Positions 11,030 to 21,739 of a stretch of 64,000 bases of DNA are shown here, piece after piece (position 1 is the first letter of the stretch; each line of letters begins with the position of its first letter). The DNA is taken from positions 25,545,010-25,609,009 of the forward strand of contig NC_051850.1 of the NCBI RefSeq assembly GCF_905115235.1, written 5' to 3'. This DNA is from Hermetia illucens (taxonomy: Eukaryota > Arthropoda > Insecta > Diptera > Stratiomyidae). The translations under genes were made by a program, and so were the position numbers. The notes under the pieces are model-generated. The model was not told the origin of the DNA and did not search any database. It saw nothing but the letters and a program-made list of their open reading frames with translations.

Positions 11030-11469
11030 TTAAGCAGCAGCCTTCTTCTTCCAGAGACCACCATATCCCCAGGCTGGAGCGGCGTATCCGTGTCCGTAGG
11101 CACCAATAGCTGGGGCAACAAGTCCGTGTCCGTAAGCAGCTACAGCTGGGGCAGCAATTCCGTGTCCGTAAGCAGCAACTGGGGCAGCATGGTAGGCACT
11201 AGCAATTGGAGCAACGGCGGCAGCATGTCCCCATCCAGCGGTGGCAAGTGGAGCAACAGCGGCAGCGTGTCCCCATCCAGCGGCGGCAAGTGGAGCTACA
11301 GCAGCACCATGTCCCCATGCGCTGTAACCGAGTCCTCCCAAAGGAGCGACGTAACCGGCTGAAGCAGCACCGATAAGAGCGAGAGCCAAGACAACGAATT
11401 TCTGAAAAGGTCAAAATAATTATTTAGAACCTAAAGATCCCTTCTTGGAAATTTCGCACTTCATACCAT
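11030..11469 (-). CDS. Cuticle-type low-complexity secreted protein, paralogue B
   Basis: Exon 1 is the ATG at 11467-11469; the intron is 11402-11466 (65 nt); exon 2 is 11030-11401. The product is 124 aa with the same signal peptide as A. The mature chain is GYVAPLGGLGYSAWGHG, then GWGHAAAVAPLATA repeats (one reads LAAAGWGH), AYHAAPVAAYGHG, two more AYGHG blocks (one preceded by GLVAPAIG) and GLWKKKAAA. AATAAA on the minus strand lies at 11005-11010. Its 3' UTR (around TATGACCCGA) matches gene A and differs from C/D/E, so A and B are sister copies. It is probably a cuticle or other extracellular matrix protein, inferred from composition. Confidence 0.83.
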
Positions 11470-11508
11470 TTTTGCGGTTGGTGGTATTCTGGGAAGATAG
11501 TTCCTGAA

Positions 11509-11990
11509 TGATACCTTTTCAGGCTTCGAGATCTCTTTTATACAATTTCGATCTTTCTGAATACTGTGGCCCAATTGACTACTGAACAGGTTTTAATGAT
11601 TATCTATACAAAATTCAGATTACGATGAACTACATAACTTACGTAATCTCTGAGCATAAAAATTGTCTCAAATATTCCTTAGAATGGGAGCAACATCAAT
11701 AAAAAAGATTAGTTATTGTGGAAATCAGGAAACTCAGGTTGAAAGAGACAGTGAAATAGCAAACTCAATGCCTACTAAACAAGAAACTATCGCCTATCAT
11801 TGGTATACATAATTGTGTAATAAATCTTCCTCGCGACATCATTTTTGTCTTCATAGCATTACATTTGCATAAATTTGGTTTTATTTAGCATTCGATGTTA
11901 ATTTAGTTAACAGAACAAGAATCGCTCACCAATAGTTACTCAGACAACAGCATCAGACTAGCTTCCAAAAGATGCCGCCGATACCACCAT
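11509..11990 (-). promoter_or_regulatory. Promoter and conserved upstream block of gene B
   Basis: TATA (minus strand) at 11536-11542; Inr TCATTC with A+1 at 11509; 40-nt leader. The proximal inverted repeat of the other copies is eroded here (reads around ATTGACTACTGAACAGG). The distal block at about 11770-11990 retains the run TAGCATTACATTTGCATAAA shared with E and, in part, with C. Confidence 0.7.
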
Positions 11991-12409
11991 TAGGTATCAA
12001 AACCGTAGCCTAGTAAATTGGGAATGCCATTTTTTCTAGCCGAGCTTCCTGGAAGTGAGCGGAGGATGTCTTTAGTCAATCCTGCAATTTGTAAGAAGGG
12101 TTTACATACTGCGGCCAATACTGGACTTCTTTGGATGCGGTTTTGCTCAGTTTATTAATATCACTTCCAGAGCGGTGTAATGAACACATATATATGTAAA
12201 TAAGGAGCTGATAGTTTCAAGGCTTGTGTAAATCAGATACATATCTACGCAGAATATTTCTGCTATTTTATACAATCCTTTACAATATTATGTGGACTAG
12301 TCCAACGTAATTATGTGGTAGCAAAGCGCAGGCTATTTAGATAATTTTCTATAAAATCTCCTGCAATTGCTGATTAAAATAGAAGTTTGTGTCCTAGCTA
12401 GCACTAAAA

Positions 12410-13010
12410 ATTGGAAGCTGGTATGACTACATGAAATATACCATTTTTAAATGAACACTTCATAGATTAAGAATTTCCCAATTATCCATTATTAACAAAA
12501 AAATGCATTTCCATACAACTTCCTCTAGTTTCTAGTTTTCAAGTTATGGTACGCATCAAACAGGTTCCATCGTCTCAGATTCAATATCTAAAAGGAATCT
12601 GAATAAATGTTTACTAATAGTAGAATGCTCGTATCCTAATCAATTTCCGAGGACAATCGTAAATAGTGTATCTACAAATCGTGAATATATACGTCTACAT
12701 ATTTTCCCAGATTCGAAATGACCACAAGCAAAAAGTACAACATATCTATATGAGACAATCTAATCTACACTATTCATCGAATCTCCAATTTTAATTAAAT
12801 GCTCTCGTTTTCCATATTGAATTCATAGACCGTGGTTTTTATAATAGTTTTTTTCATTTTATTTAGTGCTACTTCAAGGAGAATATGCCATGACCTTTAA
12901 AAAGGATTAAACACGTGAAACGCGCTGGAGTACAATAAATAAGTGTGGCGATAGTTAATTAAAAAAAACAATAGAATTTTGAGTGAAACTTTAAACTACA
13001 TAAAGGCGTT
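12410..13010. repeat. Diverged duplicated segment, copy 1
   Basis: About 600 bp align in direct orientation with 43965-44560, with shared runs such as AAATGTTTACTAATAGTAGA and TAATTTTAATTAAATGCTCT. By eye identity is about three quarters. No coding potential. It lies upstream of gene B. Confidence 0.7.
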
Positions 13011-13094
13011 GAGAAGAACTCACAAACAATTGGCTAATGATTTAATAGGTTTATCAGTAAATTTAATCATTCAGCGGCAATAGTTCGTCGTTCG

Positions 13095-13380
13095 AAAATC
13101 AGAAGCTCGGCGCTTCAGGTGTGAAAGATTTTATGTATTTTTTATGTAAAAATATTTCACTGGAGATTTGTCCCAATTGTATCTATCTCACAATACGTAT
13201 GCATATATCATGTCAGATTACTAACTTTAACATTAATAATAGTGGAATTTCCACCAAACTTAGTATTATCATGGTCATTGTCCAGTCTCCTAAAAACGGG
13301 GCAAATTGTACCAAATGGTCCTTTAGGTTGGGTGTTGGAAAGGGTGACAATTCTTCACGGAAAACCAATGTAACGGAGCC
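13095..13380 (+). repeat. Repeat R, 5' fragment
   Basis: AAAATCAGAAGCTCGGCGCT followed by TCAGGTGTGAAAGATTTT matches the repeat R start seen at 52694 and 58942. Similarity fades within a few hundred bp; no GACA tract follows. Confidence 0.5.
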
Positions 13381-13419
13381 CCGAAATTAGCCTCAGATCG
13401 AACGAATTATACACGGCAG

Positions 13420-13790
13420 ACTTGATAATGAAAACGGACAGATAATTCACGCGGAAAAGGAGCTACCAAGCGGTCACCCTGAACCAACACAAGGCTGATA
13501 TCAAAGTGCTATAAGAGATGCGCTGGATAGGGACCAGTCACTAAACCATGCCTTAAAGTAGCCAGCTGGTAAACCAAGTGCTCAGAGTAGGTTCCCAGTC
13601 AGCCGAAAAAGGAAATCAGATGTTATTGGATTTGAAAACAAGCGAACGGCTATACACTATACGCTTCCCAGGTAAATTTGCAAATATAAGCCTCATTGAC
13701 ATTTACATCGCTACAGAGGAGACTGCAGAGTCGGAGAAAGATACCTTCTACGAAGCTCAGGTCATACTCGGAGATTTTACCACGACGTGA
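13420..13790 (+). mobile_element. LINE endonuclease fragment
   Basis: Text such as HKADIKVL*EMRWIGT, ERLYTIRFPGKFANISLIDI, TEETAESEKDTFYEAQ and VILGDFTTT matches the apurinic-type endonuclease of insect LINEs (N-S-L-I-x-Y-A-P-T-E and LGDFN motifs). It probably belongs to the same family as 47240-48850. It ends abruptly against a different LINE at about 13790. Confidence 0.6.
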
Positions 13791-14345
13791 GGATGGAGCC
13801 CGTATTCAGGCCTATGAAACTCCCAATGATTACTTCAAAAATTATTCAGGAATGTAGAAACCGATTGAACTCTGTCTCTAGATTCACTACGGTGAATTTT
13901 CTCTGGGTACATTGTCATTGGGGTATAGAGAAAATGAAATCCTGGATGCCTTAGCATGCCTTCTCCATGCAGGCACCGGAACCAGTAATTGGGGTGTCAG
14001 TAGCATTGGCTGATGCTCCAATCGAAACCTAGGAACTATGTCATTATGACAGGTAGCGAAGCCTCAATGCTGCTAGGTAGACCAAACTTTTCCTGTCAGA
14101 ACTAAACTAACGTACTGTTTAAGTTCATCCTCTCGAAAAGCAGAAAGACTTGCAGAAGTATTGTGGGCATTCTGACTGACCATAATTCACTAGGTGGGCA
14201 TATGTTCAGAATATGACTTATTAGCGGAATCCACGGAACATTTTCTATGTGAACGCATTTTCTATGGATGCGTCGGATATCAGATTTTTGGTGCTGATGT
14301 GCTACAACTGCAGCGGTCTGGAATAGCCAATCAATGCCTTGTCCC
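13791..14345 (+). mobile_element. RNase H-bearing LINE, 3' fragment
   Basis: Plus-strand text reads IIQECRNRLNSVSRFTTVNF then VHCHWGIEKMKSW (the RNase H W-V-P-G-H...G-N-E-x-A-D region, degenerate), followed by SRKTCRSIVGILTDHNSLGG. Related to 10490-10690 and 41215-42430. Confidence 0.55.
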
Positions 14346-14389
14346 TTGCAACGACTAGGCTGCACTCTAGGCAAGAGCAGATCACATTT

Positions 14390-14485
14390 TCGCTGTACGG
14401 CAAATTATGGAGAAACTGTCGGAATATGGTTATAAGTTGCGCCACCTCTTTATCGACTTCAATCCGCCATAAGAAAACCGTATAT
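14390..14485 (+). mobile_element. LINE X fragment (RT N-terminal part)
   Basis: GGAGAAACTGTCGGAATATG followed by AAGTTGCGCCACCTCTTTAT aligns with 50155-50215 of the LINE X copy, the segment encoding HLFIDFKAAYDSI. Short fragment. Confidence 0.5.
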
Positions 14486-14744
14486 ATACCAAGCAAATTA
14501 ACAAAACTGACTAATGAAAAATTCCAATTATTTTTTTCTATTAAAAAAAAATCCCAAAAACGTACTCAATAATAAGCTTTCTAATGTGGGTTCCCCCTTT
14601 ATGGCGGAGAAAGATGGAGCTGAAGATATACCAGAGAAAATCCACTAGGTAACGCAGGAACGGCCAAAATGGTGCAACGAGTGGCAATCTTAATTGGCGG
14701 TACAATCAGTGTTATGCAACAGCATAGAAAAACATACGATAACA

Positions 14745-15695
14745 CTTAGATATATATATTCTCATTGAAGCCGAAAAAGGCAATTCTTTTCCTTCTTTTT
14801 TCTGTAGCCTTTGTCCCGTTCACAAGCGGGGTCGGTTCATCTCTATCAGTTACGACATTTTGTTCAGTCATTTTCCAGATCTGGATGCAGTCGCGAGGCT
14901 TTGAAACACCATCCGGCATAACAAAAACCGTTCTATAAGCCATCATTTTGGTTATTCCCCGCTTCAATCTTCAGAACATTTTTAGCAGGTGAATTCTTGT
15001 TAGCGCGAATTACGTGACCGTACCATCGAAGACGCCGCTCTCGCAATCTTTCCACGATCAGTGCAACCCCATATCGAGCGCGGATAACCTGATTTCGTAT
15101 GTGATCAAGGTATACCACGCAACTAGTCCAACGCAACATCTTCGTCTCCGTTACTGCGAGACGCCGTTCGTTGCCTTTTATTGTCGGCCAATAATCGGAA
15201 TATGTTATTATAGAGGGCGGCAGGACGGACGACATTGCGGTAAATAACACCAGTTGGGGAACGCCACTTCATCCATATATGCTAGGAAAACATGACCTGC
15301 ATAAAAAGAACAAAGAGGAGTGGTGAAAGGGCGCTTCCTTAGTTAGCACCTACAGAGACACGAAGTGGTTTTGATATACCCACCAGACTTCAAACTTTCC
15401 TTTTCTGATTATGGTAGAGCAATGGAACCCAGGTCATGAGTTTTTCTGGAACTAATTGGTGTCGTAGAGCATTCCAAATGAATTCATGTGGTGCACGGTC
15501 AAACGCCTTATCTAGATCCAGAAATGCAATGAAATAATATAGTAATAATAGTACCATAAATAATTCCAAGTCGAATTTACCCCTCCTGCTCCCTAAGACG
15601 CCTACACTGCTATTTACACTATAATGCTTGTTGCCTCTTCTGCCTCCGAACGAGCCTAGAACCCACAATGGCGGGTTAACCCATATTTTCAACAT
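14745..15695 (-). mobile_element. RTE-clade LINE remnant
   Basis: Minus strand: AFLDLDKAFDRAPHEFIWNA and LRHQLVPEKLMTWV (RT palm start, 15695 to about 15390), a gap, then NERRLAVTETKMLRWTSC, RARYGVALIVERLRERRLRW and YGHVIRANKN (15250 to about 14940). It ends in the same GAACGGGACAAAGGCTACAG 3' tail as the other copies. The middle, with the YADD motif, is deleted. Confidence 0.72.
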
Positions 15696-15884
15696 ATTGA
15701 CTGCTGCACGTCTTTAACATGAGGAATGTAAAATTCCCATGCAGGGAGACTCCATTCCATTAAGCAGAAACTTTAACACGCACTATATTGAAGGATAATC
15801 TTTTTTGAATAACAAGGAACTTCCTATTTTTACAAACGTGAACTTAGGCCTTAATTTTCGTTTCTTGGAAAAATATTTAAAAAT

Positions 15885-16010
15885 TAAATTATCAATTTAA
15901 AACTTTTAATAAATAATAACTTTTAAACTGAAGTATGCCTTTCTTTATTTTTCGTCCCCAAAGTTTGAACTCTCCTACGGTTTCTTAATTAATTATTATA
16001 TTAAATTACT
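15885..16010. repeat. Imperfect inverted repeat, left arm
   Basis: TATCAATTTAAAACTTTTAA and CGTCCCCAAAGTTTGAAC pair with the reverse complement of 18241-18330. The two arms enclose about 2.2 kb that includes repeat R copy 1. Confidence 0.45.
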
Positions 16011-16695
16011 AAACTAACTTGGCCAGTGACTTGAAAAGTCTGCCCATTTAATAGGGTTTTCGAACTGATGCAACATCTGCCAGGTATTCATTCAAGAAAA
16101 GACAACACCACCATATTACTGCACAATAATAAATAATATATAGTAATCTACTTTATGAAACTATTTTAAAAAATAAAGTAAATTGAATCATATTTAAAGT
16201 AGAGTTTTTATTTACCCTAACAAAAATTAACCAATATGTTCGAATTGCTTACCACAAACGCAAATGCAAAAGCTTCATCTTCTTCATCTTCTTATGAAAA
16301 CAACCTTTTTATCCATCTCCATTCAGCCCTTGAGGCGCTTTAGTTATTTTCGGACGCTATTAATGAATATTATTTACTGGTTTTGAATATACCTTTCCTT
16401 TTATTCAACTCCTGAAACGAAATGTAGGGAGTTCAAGTATGGAGGCCTGGGAGGCCACAAAAATTGGACCAGGTCGGCCAACCTATCTTTGGGAGTACCC
16501 TTGGTCTAATATTATAGCGAACTTCACGAGCATAAAGGACCGGGTCCATAGCCATAATTTTGGAACTACATGGTTCGGTGTGTGGTAAAAGAAACACTTT
16601 CTAAAAGATCTGGAAGATTATTTTGTAAAAAATTGTAGTAAATTCAGATTTTCTGACTAAGTAATTGTGTTCATAAAGCCATCCTTTTTAACTTT
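16011..16695. other. Unassigned AT-rich sequence
   Basis: Contains a CATCTTCTT short tandem at about 16275-16298. No supported gene. Confidence 0.3.
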
Positions 16696-17838
16696 AAACA
16701 AGTCGGAATACCGGAAGCTCGCGCTTCGGGTATAAAGGTTTTCTTATCTAAGAAATTTCAACGCACATTTTCCTATCCGTATATAGCTACAAATCCAACA
16801 TATTCCCTCATATTTTTCCAAACTACGAGACATACGTCCATATTACAGCCGTAGATATTACGCTCTCACTAAACAAGCAAACTGCCTATTTCCGAATACT
16901 GTACACATATTGGCACGTAAATTGAACGTACCCATATTTCCGATTTACTTCTTATATCTATCTGAATTAGGCACTACCCGCAAAGTCCATGTCACATATC
17001 TCGTTGGAATAATTGATATTCACATACAAATGAATAAAAAACTAACACAAAATAATCCTTTTCCACCCAATTCATACGAACTTACTTCGTTGTGGTATTG
17101 ACGAATTGATATGTGATGATGACGTCATGCAGGTTGTAGAATGCACGAAATTCACAAAAAATTGTAAAGTTTTACCCCCTATAACTGTGTTAATAATAGC
17201 TGAATTTTCTTCAAACTTGATCGAATTGTGCACCATCTTCTTCTTTACACCTATGCTAATTTTTGTACTTCTGGGATGAACATAAGGGGGGTGGCGGGTA
17301 AATTTCTAAAATGTGGAAATATACTATTATTAACTTTATTTGTACAGATATCGGAACGGGATATATTTTGAGGCCTAGATTTCGTAGAGATGCACCACTG
17401 TGATTTTTTTTAGATTTTTCGGTTGGACAGGTTCTGAGAACGAGACCTGTTACACTATTTGATGGTCATATTTTAAGCCCTCACTCCCCTATGTTTCACC
17501 CAATTTCAAATATTGAACCAGTTTCGAAAATGATACCCCACATGGCTACATTCTGTGAAAAAAAATTTTGCAGCCTCCTTTCACATGTATGGGGAGCCCC
17601 CCCTTAAACTTAACACCAAATGGCGCCAGTCGCTGCATGTAAAGGGAACGGCAGATCACATACTCTTACCAATTTTCGTGACAATCGGTCCAACCGTTTC
17701 CGAATAAATCAGCTGTGACAGACAGACAGACGGACAGACTTCCACCTACTCAACAAAAAAAAAAAGGACAGATAGACAGACAGACAGACATCGAATCGAT
17801 TCTAATAAGGTTTTGTTTCACACAAAACCTTAAAAAGT
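16696..17838 (+). repeat. Repeat R, full-length copy with LINE stub
   Basis: It starts AAACAAGTCGGAATACCGGA and CGCTTCGGGTATAAAGG, and runs through a non-coding body shared with 29875-30400, 52694 and 58942. It ends in a GACA tract (17715-17790), a TTCTAATAAGG segment and the hairpin AAGGTTTTGT-5 nt-ACAAAACCTT (17807-17831). The GACA tract is split by a 26-nt insert (17740-17765) matching the 3' end of the R1-clade LINE at 53402-55716. Type unknown; no coding capacity. Confidence 0.7.
17740..17765 (+). mobile_element. 26-nt R1-clade LINE 3' stub in the GACA tract
   Basis: TTCCACCTACTCAAC plus an A-run, flanked by GACA repeats, matches TTCCACCTCCTTAAAAAAAA at 55695-55716. An extreme 5' truncation at the same target. 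Confidence 0.7.
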
Positions 17839-18214
17839 TTCCTTCCTATTTTTGCGACATTCTGAAGCAAAACTGTACCTTAGTCCCGAGGCAGCAGGGC
17901 TCGCCTAATGATCATATTTATTTATCCCTGTTCGTCTTGCGATGGTTCATGCTGAAGCAGTCGGGTAGTTTTCAGTTTCTCTTGAAACTTGGCCATCATA
18001 ATCTATCCTGGGTCTTCCTTCTCGTACGGGGGCGTGACTATTTTTCTCAATCTAACTAATGCCAGTATCTGCGTCGTGTAAATAGTCTTACAAAAATCAA
18101 AAAAGTACAATACATTATTCCACAACTGTTTACTGTAAAATGTTCATGCTACGGTCACAATGATTTGATTTGTTACTTTATAAATGGGTTTTTTGAACAG
18201 TAAAGAGATTTTAG
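17839..18214. other. Unassigned sequence
   Basis: No supported feature between repeat R and the right inverted-repeat arm. Confidence 0.3.
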
Positions 18215-18330
18215 CTTGGTAATTTTTTTTTACAGTGTAGAGGTTCTAACTTTGGGGATGAAAAATTAAAAAATGTCATATTTCTATTTAAAACAGATTT
18301 GTTATTAAAAGTTTTAAATTGTCAATCAAA
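18215..18330. repeat. Imperfect inverted repeat, right arm
   Basis: Inverse partner of 15885-16010; the clearest match is AACTTTGGGGATGAAAAAT against ATTTTTCGTCCCCAAAGTT. Confidence 0.45.
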
Positions 18331-18579
18331 TATTGCTATTTGATTTATGAAATGGCTAATTAGTATAGAAAGATTTGAAATCTGAATCTAAGAATACGAT
18401 TTTTTTAGGGTTTACACTCGAAAATCTAATCCAAGAGAACGATTTTAACGAATTCTATTGAATTTCCAATATATTGAAAATCATCAACTTTTCACTAAGG
18501 GTATTTCATGTCTTTCTGCATCCTTGTGAGTTGCTCAATCACCCCTTTAAAAATTATCGTAGACTTTGGATACCCATGG

Positions 18580-18690
18580 ATATAAAGGAGCAAATACCAC
18601 CATGTAACCATTTCGGTCACGCTGCCCCCAGGGCAGAGGTGAGGCATCGTCTGATGAATTGCCTCTGCTCTGGACAAAACCGTAAATTAT
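18580..18690 (+). ncRNA. Degenerate hammerhead ribozyme within repeat S, copy H3
   Basis: GATATAAAGGAGC is followed by CGGTC (cleavage site after 18618), ACGCTGC 18619-18625, an 18-nt loop, GCATCGT 18644-18650 (one stem I mismatch) and CTGATGA 18651-18657. A stem II loop TCTGCTCT, wobble-complementary to loop I, comes next, then CCGTAA. GAAA reads AAAA (18676-18679), so the essential G12 is lost. Confidence 0.55.
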
Positions 18691-19329
18691 AAACCATTCT
18701 TTACTTTCCAGCTTAGCCAGTTAATGAGCCAAATGGCAAAATAAAAACGAAACTTCGAGTAAGATTTAGTGTCAATTTGAAGCAGCTCTAGGTCACGGCA
18801 ATAGAAAAATAATGTTCACGTTAAGGTTTTTGTGGGGGGGGGGCATAGTTGGAGTGAAGAGTAGATGGGAATTGCTCTAAACGTTGCAACGTTGGTAAGG
18901 AGACTCCAGTTCCACACGGACCTGGGCAAATGCTTCACATTCCTCAGTGAAAGTCAAAATACAAATAAGTTTTAGATAAAGGCTCATAATCCAAGCTCCA
19001 GAGTGCTGGCTTGGTATCTACAACCTGTAGTGTCCGTAAAAGTTGAAGACCAATCATTCCAAGCGATTACTATGTAAAAGACATGCCGGCAGCCCTTTTG
19101 TAATAACCAAAACTAGCAAATTTTTAACCTTCTCAAATATCCAGCAAATCGCCAATTGTACACGAACCCTTATTATCAAAAATGAAGCCCCAAACTATAA
19201 ATTCCACTTCCGAAAAAGAATACTTTATTATAATGCTGGTATATATCTTTTATGCGAAATACGATCCGGGAAATGACGTCTCACTAATTCTTCAGGCCAA
19301 ATAATAACATGAATCGATATTCCAACAAA

Positions 19330-20480
19330 TGATCTTCACAACCATCTGAAGAATGTTAACGCTGATACCGACTCACAGCATACTTGGCCCGAGTCGCAAA
19401 AACACTGACAGGTTGGAATATGGATGTAAGCTAGCAACGGAACGAAGAAATGCTGCACTCTCCAAGAATGCGGCCACACACAGAGACTTACCGTGAACTT
19501 CGTCGAGCGGAGTAGCAACTTCACAGAGAGAAAATTGTAAGTCTGGGAGAACCAACAGATTCATGTACTCGAAAACCATAGGGAGGAACAGCAGCAGACG
19601 TGACAGTTTTACCGAAAAGTTAGCAAAATGAAGTCTTATATGCCACGAAGCTCATTCCACCAAGGCAAGATGGGAAATCTAATTTTCGGCAGTATATTGG
19701 AGCAATGGGTTGAGTACCTTGATGCACTGCTCAACAACCAAAATATGGGCGAGTTTGAGGTTCAGCCAACTGAAGACGACGAACAAATGCAGCCAATACC
19801 AAGCTTGGAAGAAACAGTCCATGCAAGTCATCGGCTTACAAATCATAAGTCGCCAGAAACCAACGAAACTGCAGCCGAATTGGTTAAAAATGAAGACGAC
19901 CAGTTACGCTAAGTGGATCCACGGATGCTCAAGATTTGGAAGAACAAATCAATGCCTGATGACTGGCAAAGGAGGATTATCCATACACAAAAAGGGGGAT
20001 ATCATGCAGTGTAACAATTATAGAGATATCACGTTCCGAAGTATCACCTTTAAAATATTTTCCACGGGTAGCCCCCTAAGGCTAGAATATCATCGGCTCA
20101 TGCCAAAAAGGAGCCAGTCCAGGCAAATTGGCAACAGAGCGATGGAAAACGGTTATAACAACTCTTCATAGACCTCAAGGTCGCCATGAGAGAATTCGGT
20201 ATCCTCACCAAATTGATAAGACTCAATAGACTGACCCTGAAAACAATAGGATCACTCTCGAAACCATTCACCATCCACAACGGTCTAAGGCAAGGATGTC
20301 CAATAATGCATCGTTTTTTAGCTGGCCCAGGAAAAAGAAATTCGTGATGCTGATGTAAATGCGAGAAGCACCATCCTCTTCAAGTTACTCCATGGTGACG
20401 AGATCGCTGCAGAAGAAACAGCAGCATCAGCTGACACTCCTCAAATGAGAACAATAAATATGGGGCGTTAAAACTGTCTA
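19330..20480 (+). mobile_element. LINE X remnant (endonuclease end and RT start)
   Basis: Text across frames includes EILERW-like WVEYLDALLNNQNMGEFEVQ, EDDEQMQPIPSLEETVHASH, TNHKSPETNETAAELV and a CNNYRDITF RT fingers motif, then NGLRQGCP. It resembles the copy at 44950-45449 and, in inverted form, 59815-61060. The clade was not assigned. Many breaks. Confidence 0.65.
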
Positions 20481-21739
20481 CCCTACCTAACCTCCAAAAA
20501 GATGCCGTTCTTTGCGTATAAATGAAGACACAGACCACATATTATCACCCGACTTCATGACAATAGCTTCAATCCCTTTCAAAGAAATCGAATGTGGCAG
20601 ACAGATAGGTTAAAATGGTGACACATAAATAGATAGATTTCTATTGAAGACGAAAAAGGCGATTGTAGCAACGAAAATAAGTATTAATGGGGATAGAAAT
20701 GTTCCAAACTGAATTACACGCTATTGTCGAGAAGCGCCCAAGAAAATGTGTTGCAGAAGTAGTTGTAGAAAAATTATCCGAATTTTTAGTCGAATTCAGT
20801 AATTGGAAAATGACCGAAAAACTACCTTAAAACTAGGGGGCGCTGTTGATCTAGAAGAGTTTTCCCTTCCTATTTCACGTATGCCGCCGATCAATTGAAA
20901 AACAATACATGTGCCTTTGATATATTTGATCCTTTCTAAATGTCATGGCGTATTCTGCATGAGATAACACAAACTATTAAAAAAATGTTATAGTCTGCGA
21001 ATTCCAAATCGGAAATGAGGGCATTTAATTTAAATTAATGATGCGATAAGCGATATGGATCAGATTTCTTCCACATATCTTCTACGCTTCACAAATGGTC
21101 ATTCCAAAGTTGGGAAAAAATGCAGACGCACGTACTCAGTTTTTGTGGACAAAGTATTTTAGTTTGTCCTTGGAAATTTATGAGGATATATATTCTATTA
21201 TTAGTAAACAGTTATTTGGTTTCCTTCTAAATTTTGAATCTAATATTATGAAACCAGTTTGAAGAGTAGTAGTGCATTTTTCTTGATAATGACCAATTGG
21301 AAAATCCCATATTTGTGATATGTGTCGTCGCAGTTGTCGCCCCTCCTGAGAGAATGACTTATCCACCGCCACTTTCGCCTTGACTTTCGACAGTATTAGG
21401 CCAGCGCACTAAAATGATACGATGCAGACAGTTGTTCATGAAGGCTTGGAGTTTCTGATTAATAGTGGAGTTCGCTTTCCGTGTGAGAAACTACGCTATG
21501 CCCCAAGCACAGATAAAGAGGGAGGATTTGAGGCAACGTACTTTGTTCTACCTTCAGTAAAACAAAAATAAAATTCTGAGATCAGGAAAAGAGATAAATA
21601 AAGTATAGTTGGAGTTATTCCACTATGCTAAATCCTACCTGACTTCTTTTGGTGACAGGTCCCACGACAGGCCGACCAAGAAAATGCATCTAATCTCATT
21701 AGAAACAACATAATTAGATCGAGTAACAAGCCTCGAGAA
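20481..21739. other. Unassigned sequence
   Basis: No supported gene. Around 20640-20675 resembles the 3' flank of the RTE copy at 14745 (GAAGACGAAAAAGGCGATTG versus its reverse complement). Confidence 0.3.

Noticed and set aside
17715-17790. CRISPR-like array
   Set aside because: A GACA microsatellite tract inside an insect repeat, with no spacers.
18832-18842. G-run as a functional quadruplex
   Set aside because: A single homopolymer run without the spaced G-tracts needed.
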